From the NCBI RefSeq assembly GCF_006352475.1, contig NZ_VCMZ01000001.1:1364001-1428000 (forward strand): 64,000 nt of DNA, in the 5' to 3' direction. A model generated the notes under the pieces. It was given only the letters and a program-made list of their open reading frames with translations. It did not search any database and had not been told where the DNA came from. Below are positions 60,812 to 64,000 of the stretch, piece after piece. The stretch comes from Acinetobacter pullicarnis (lineage in GTDB: Bacteria; Pseudomonadota; Gammaproteobacteria; Pseudomonadales; Moraxellaceae). The first letter of the stretch is position 1. Each line of letters begins with the position of its first letter. The translations under genes were made by a program, and so were the position numbers.

Positions 60812-61129
60812 ATGAAAAATAAAATATTATTTTTATCTTTAATGACGACAATATTGTTTACTGGCTGTGCGGTAACAAATGACCACACCAAGTGGAAAGG
60901 TGTAGGCTTAACTTTTAGTGCAAATATTCAAGATTTAGGTGATGGAAATTATCTTGCTGCTGTAGAGGCTGCTCCAGGAGCTGGGCGTAAAAGCGGTGCA
61001 GAAGGTTATGCCTTAGTCAATGCAACAAAGTTTTGTGCTGAGCAGGATAAAAATGCGAAAGTTTTAGATACTAAATTAAGCTCACACCTGCAAAATGGTG
61101 TAGCCAAAATTACATTTAAATGTATCTAA
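60812..61129 (+). CDS. Small host lipoprotein
   Basis: A 105-residue lipoprotein: leader KILFLSLMTTILFTGC with lipobox FTGC, then a mature domain with YLAAVEAAPGAGRKSGAEGY and KFCAEQDKNAKVL containing two more cysteines that may pair. It looks like a small stress or envelope lipoprotein family seen in Acinetobacter; function not known. The ATG has a poor ribosome site. A terminator follows. Confidence 0.75.
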   Translation: MKNKILFLSLMTTILFTGCAVTNDHTKWKGVGLTFSANIQDLGDGNYLAAVEAAPGAGRKSGAEGYALVNATKFCAEQDKNAKVLDTKLSSHLQNGVAKITFKCI

Positions 61130-61165
61130 GCTAAAATATTGATGGATCGTCAGTAAAGCAATCAA

Positions 61166-61195
61166 ATGAAAGTTTCGGCTTTCATTTTTATTTTA
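61166..61195 (+). terminator. Terminator after the small lipoprotein gene
   Basis: ATGAAAG-TTTCGG-CTTTCAT followed by TTTTATTTT. Confidence 0.7.
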
Positions 61196-61496
61196 ATATG
61201 ATCTTTTCGCTACAAGTATTAGGCGATGATTAACTTTAAATAGAATTTTAGGAAAATGATCTTTATAAAAATAGGCAAAATAAAAAATAACAACAGCGAA
61301 TAAACCTTTGCGAAATATACCATTTATGTCGTCGTCATGCGCTGTAGGTGCTATGTGTCAGAGCTTGTAAATTAAGCCAGTGGCAAATTTTTATGCGTAA
61401 ACTTCCAATCTTAATGGGTGAAAACGTATGACTACCGTTTCGATTCATTAAAGCGTAAAATACGCAGCTCTTTTATCATTTTAGGGTTAGCTCTCT
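61196..61496. other. Intergenic region upstream of hrpA
   Basis: About 300 bp, AT-rich at the left end. No open frame or RNA recognised. It should hold the hrpA promoter, which I could not place with confidence. Confidence 0.5.
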
Positions 61497-64000
61497 GTGC
61501 ATAGTCATTTAAATGTCGATCAATTAGTCATGGTACGTGACCGTCAGCGTTTAAATCGATTGCGTAAAGGCAAAGACGCCAATAGTGAGCAATATCAAAA
61601 ACTTTTTGATCAATCAAATCATAAAGTGCGTGAAAGACAATCTCGTCTGCCCACCATTAAGCTCAATCAAGATTTACCTGTTTCACAATATGCTGAGAAG
61701 TTGATTGCCGCAATTCAAAAACACCAGATTATTATTGTAGCGGGTGAAACAGGGTCGGGTAAAACGACACAGTTACCCCAGATTGCAATGTTAGCTGGTC
61801 GTGGGTTGACTGGCCTGATTGGCCATACTCAGCCAAGACGTTTGGCTGCACGTAGTGTGTCGCAACGTATTGCAGAAGAGTTGGGTGAAAAGCTTGGCAA
61901 GACCGTTGCATTTAAAGTTCGTTTTAATGAAGAGGGATCGCAAGAGTCGATACTTCGCTTAATGACGGATGGTATTCTTTTAGCAGAGCTTTCACATGAT
62001 CGATATTTAAATAAATACGACACCATTATTATTGATGAAGCGCATGAGCGTTCACTGAATATCGATTTCATCATGGGCTATTTAAAGCGACTTGTTGCTA
62101 AACGCCCAGATTTAAAAGTGATTATCACTTCTGCAACACTCGATGTAAATCGATTCAGTCAGTATTTTAATGGCGCCCCAATTTTTGAAGTCGAAGGTCG
62201 TAGCTTCCCTGTGGAAGTACGTTATCGTCCTATCTCTGAGCTGAGTATTGTGGGGAGTGATGATGATGACTTTGATCAATTTGAAGAAAATCTACCACGG
62301 GCTGTCGTGCAAGCAGTTGAAGAATGTTTTAAAGATGCTGCGGAAAAAGGCCATCCAGAACATGCAGATATTCTAATTTTTTCCAGTACCGAGCAAGAGA
62401 TTCGTGAACTTGAAGAAACCCTGAAAAAGTTCGGCCCGAAACACACACAAATCTTAACCCTATATGCGCGTTTGGCATTGAGTGAACAGCAAAAGATTTT
62501 TAATCCATCTGGTGGTGGACGCCGCATTATTATTGCAACCAACGTCGCAGAAACAGCGTTAACCGTTCCGAATATTCGCTATGTCATCGATAGCGGTTTT
62601 GCACGAATGTCACGTTATAACTATCGTTCTCGGGTGCAACGTTTACCGATTGAAGCAGTATCACAGGCTGCCGCAAATCAACGTAAGGGGCGTTGTGGCC
62701 GTATTGCACCTGGGGTGTGTATTCGACTGTATAGCGAAGATGATTTCCAAGGTCGCCCAGAATTTACCGAACCTGAAATTAAACGGACCAATTTGGCTTC
62801 TGTTATTTTGCAAATGCAAAGTTTGGGTTTGGGTGCAGTTGAGTCCTTTGATTTTATTGAGCCACCCGATCATCGTTTGGTTAATGATGGGCGTAAACTG
62901 TTAATTGAATTAAGTGCTTATAACGAGAAAAAAGATGAGCTCACCAAAATCGGTCAAATGATGGCACGGATGCCAATTGATCCGCGCTTGTCACGCATGA
63001 TCGTGGCTGGGGCACATTTTGGGGTGTTGAATGAAATCTTGATTATTGTTGCGGCCTTAGCTGTACAAGACCCAAGAGAGCGCCCAGCAGACAAGCAAAC
63101 CCAAGCGGATCAAAAACATGCTTTATTCAAACAAGCTGATTCGGACTTCTTGTTTTATATTAAGTTGTGGGAAGCTTTGACCACTGGCACTGAAAATTCA
63201 ACCGAAAATAAACGTCGGCAGTTTGCAAGGCAGCATTTTCTAAGTTGGTTGCGTTTGCGTGAGTGGAAAAAAACCCATGAGCAATTAATGGATTTGGCGC
63301 AATCTTTAAAGTTCACTTTAAACGATAAACCAGCCAATTATGAAAACTTACACCGTGCTTTACTGACTGGCTTGCTGTCTTTTATTGCCAATAAAACCGA
63401 TGATAAAAATGTGTATATGGCGGTACGTCAGCAAAAAGCACGAGTTTTTCCAGCGTCAACCTTGCATAAAAGTAATACAGCTTGGGTGATGGCTTTTGAA
63501 ATGGTTGAGACTTCACAGGTTTATTTGCGTGGTTTGGCCAAGATTGAACCTGAATGGATTTTATTGGCGGCACCTGACTTATTAAAACATCATTATTTTG
63601 AGCCACATTGGTCGAAAAAAAGTGGGATGGTCAATTGCTACGATCAAATTTCTTTATTTGGTTTGATTATTGAACCAAAACGCCCAACCAATTATGAAAA
63701 AATAGATCAGCCTGCAGCACATGAAATATTCTTAAGAGATGCTTTAACCACTGGGAATCTTGGGATTACGCCACCATTTTTAAAATATAACTTATTAAAA
63801 CTTGAAGAAGTTGAACGGGTTGAAGATAAGTTGCGTCGTCGTGATTTGGTGGTGGATGAAGAAACGATTTACCAGTTTTATCTGAGTAAGGTGCCAACTG
63901 AAATTGCCAGTCGTCGTAGTTTTGAGGATTGGCGTACGACGGTTGAAGCTGAGCAGCCGCGTTTTTTATATGTGGAAAATGATGCACTTTGGCTAAATGA
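61497..64000 (+). CDS. hrpA: ATP-dependent RNA helicase HrpA (5' part; runs off the window)
   Basis: DEAH-box helicase of the HrpA family; E. coli HrpA acts on RNA and stalled ribosomes. About 834 residues are visible: Walker A GETGSGKTTQL near 88, DEAH box IIIDEAHERS near 180, motif III TSATLD and helicase C-terminal motif VAETALTVPNIRYVID. Then ratchet and OB-like regions. Start at GTG 61497 gives MHSHLNVDQLVMVRDRQR; ATG 61530 is the alternative. No stop before the window end. Confidence 0.9.
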   Translation, partial: MHSHLNVDQLVMVRDRQRLNRLRKGKDANSEQYQKLFDQSNHKVRERQSRLPTIKLNQDLPVSQYAEKLIAAIQKHQIIIVAGETGSGKTTQLPQIAMLAGRGLTGLIGHTQPRRLAARSVSQRIAEELGEKLGKTVAFKVRFNEEGSQESILRLMTDGILLAELSHDRYLNKYDTIIIDEAHERSLNIDFIMGYLKRLVAKRPDLKVIITSATLDVNRFSQYFNGAPIFEVEGRSFPVEVRYRPISELSIVGSDDDDFDQFEENLPRAVVQAVEECFKDAAEKGHPEHADILIFSSTEQEIRELEETLKKFGPKHTQILTLYARLALSEQQKIFNPSGGGRRIIIATNVAETALTVPNIRYVIDSGFARMSRYNYRSRVQRLPIEAVSQAAANQRKGRCGRIAPGVCIRLYSEDDFQGRPEFTEPEIKRTNLASVILQMQSLGLGAVESFDFIEPPDHRLVNDGRKLLIELSAYNEKKDELTKIGQMMARMPIDPRLSRMIVAGAHFGVLNEILIIVAALAVQDPRERPADKQTQADQKHALFKQADSDFLFYIKLWEALTTGTENSTENKRRQFARQHFLSWLRLREWKKTHEQLMDLAQSLKFTLNDKPANYENLHRALLTGLLSFIANKTDDKNVYMAVRQQKARVFPASTLHKSNTAWVMAFEMVETSQVYLRGLAKIEPEWILLAAPDLLKHHYFEPHWSKKSGMVNCYDQISLFGLIIEPKRPTNYEKIDQPAAHEIFLRDALTTGNLGITPPFLKYNLLKLEEVERVEDKLRRRDLVVDEETIYQFYLSKVPTEIASRRSFEDWRTTVEAEQPRFLYVENDALWLN

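Overview
The window is chromosomal DNA of an Acinetobacter-like gammaproteobacterium. It is AT-rich, and obgE-proB, a DUF1615 lipoprotein gene, dusA, glnA and hrpA look typical of the Moraxellaceae. These host genes frame an apparently intact lambda-like siphophage prophage of about 51.7 kb inserted at the 5' end of dusA, between a 33-bp direct repeat at 6013-6045 (attL) and 57678-57710 (attR). The species call is inferred from gene order and protein similarity by eye, not from a search.

Left host flank (1-5.9 kb): obgE, proB, a leftward HAD phosphatase and DUF1615 lipoprotein pair, and a membrane acyltransferase. Just before attL lie a fragment of a second, related integrase and a set of GGTGCAA arm-type sites at exactly the same distance (99 bp) from the dusA start as at attR. 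The pre-integration site therefore looks like the scar of an older dusA prophage.

Prophage layout. 6.1-10.8 kb: leftward early operon from a pL-like promoter carrying an operator in its spacer, with a PrtN-like protein next to attL, an HNH endonuclease, and a Sak/DUF1071-type single-strand annealing protein. 10.8-13.9 kb: immunity region with an S24-type repressor, three operators, and a HipA-like kinase plus partner gene in the position that rexAB holds in lambda, followed by a 25-residue membrane peptide gene. 13.9-18.3 kb: rightward early genes, namely Cro-like, CII-like, an O-type initiator with five 19-bp iterons inside its gene, a DnaC-type loader, tightly overlapping small genes, and a Q-like antiterminator candidate. 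18.3-20.4 kb: gene-poor late leader with tandem terminators, a 5' half-tRNA, and a 240-nt structured RNA candidate. 20.4-34.2 kb: terminase, portal, head, connector and tail-tube genes, and a lambda-type G/GT frameshift gene with the slippery heptamer GGGAAAG. 34.2-42 kb: small accessory genes and the tape measure gene with an embedded M15-type peptidase domain. A promoter-driven, cas-less type I-F mini-CRISPR array (4 repeats, 3 spacers) follows, then a second promoter driving a small protein and a DUF2335 membrane protein. 42-51.8 kb: tail tip (M, L, K, I and J-like), tail fibre, holin, SAR endolysin, and nested Rz/Rz1 spanins. 51.8-55.8 kb: leftward accessory genes, namely an OafA-type O-antigen acyltransferase and a HipA-like kinase plus HIRAN-domain pair, with an orphan o-spanin fragment between them. 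55.9-57.5 kb: dusA-type tyrosine integrase.

Right host flank (57.6-64 kb): dusA rebuilt with a phage-supplied 5' end, glnA, a small lipoprotein gene, and the 5' part of hrpA.

The signals most worth following are the mini-CRISPR array, the two HipA-like kinase modules (one in the rex position), the heptamer CGCCGTG (about 40 copies in the prophage by eye, where roughly two are expected), the structured RNA at 20 kb, and the evidence for serial prophage occupancy at dusA.
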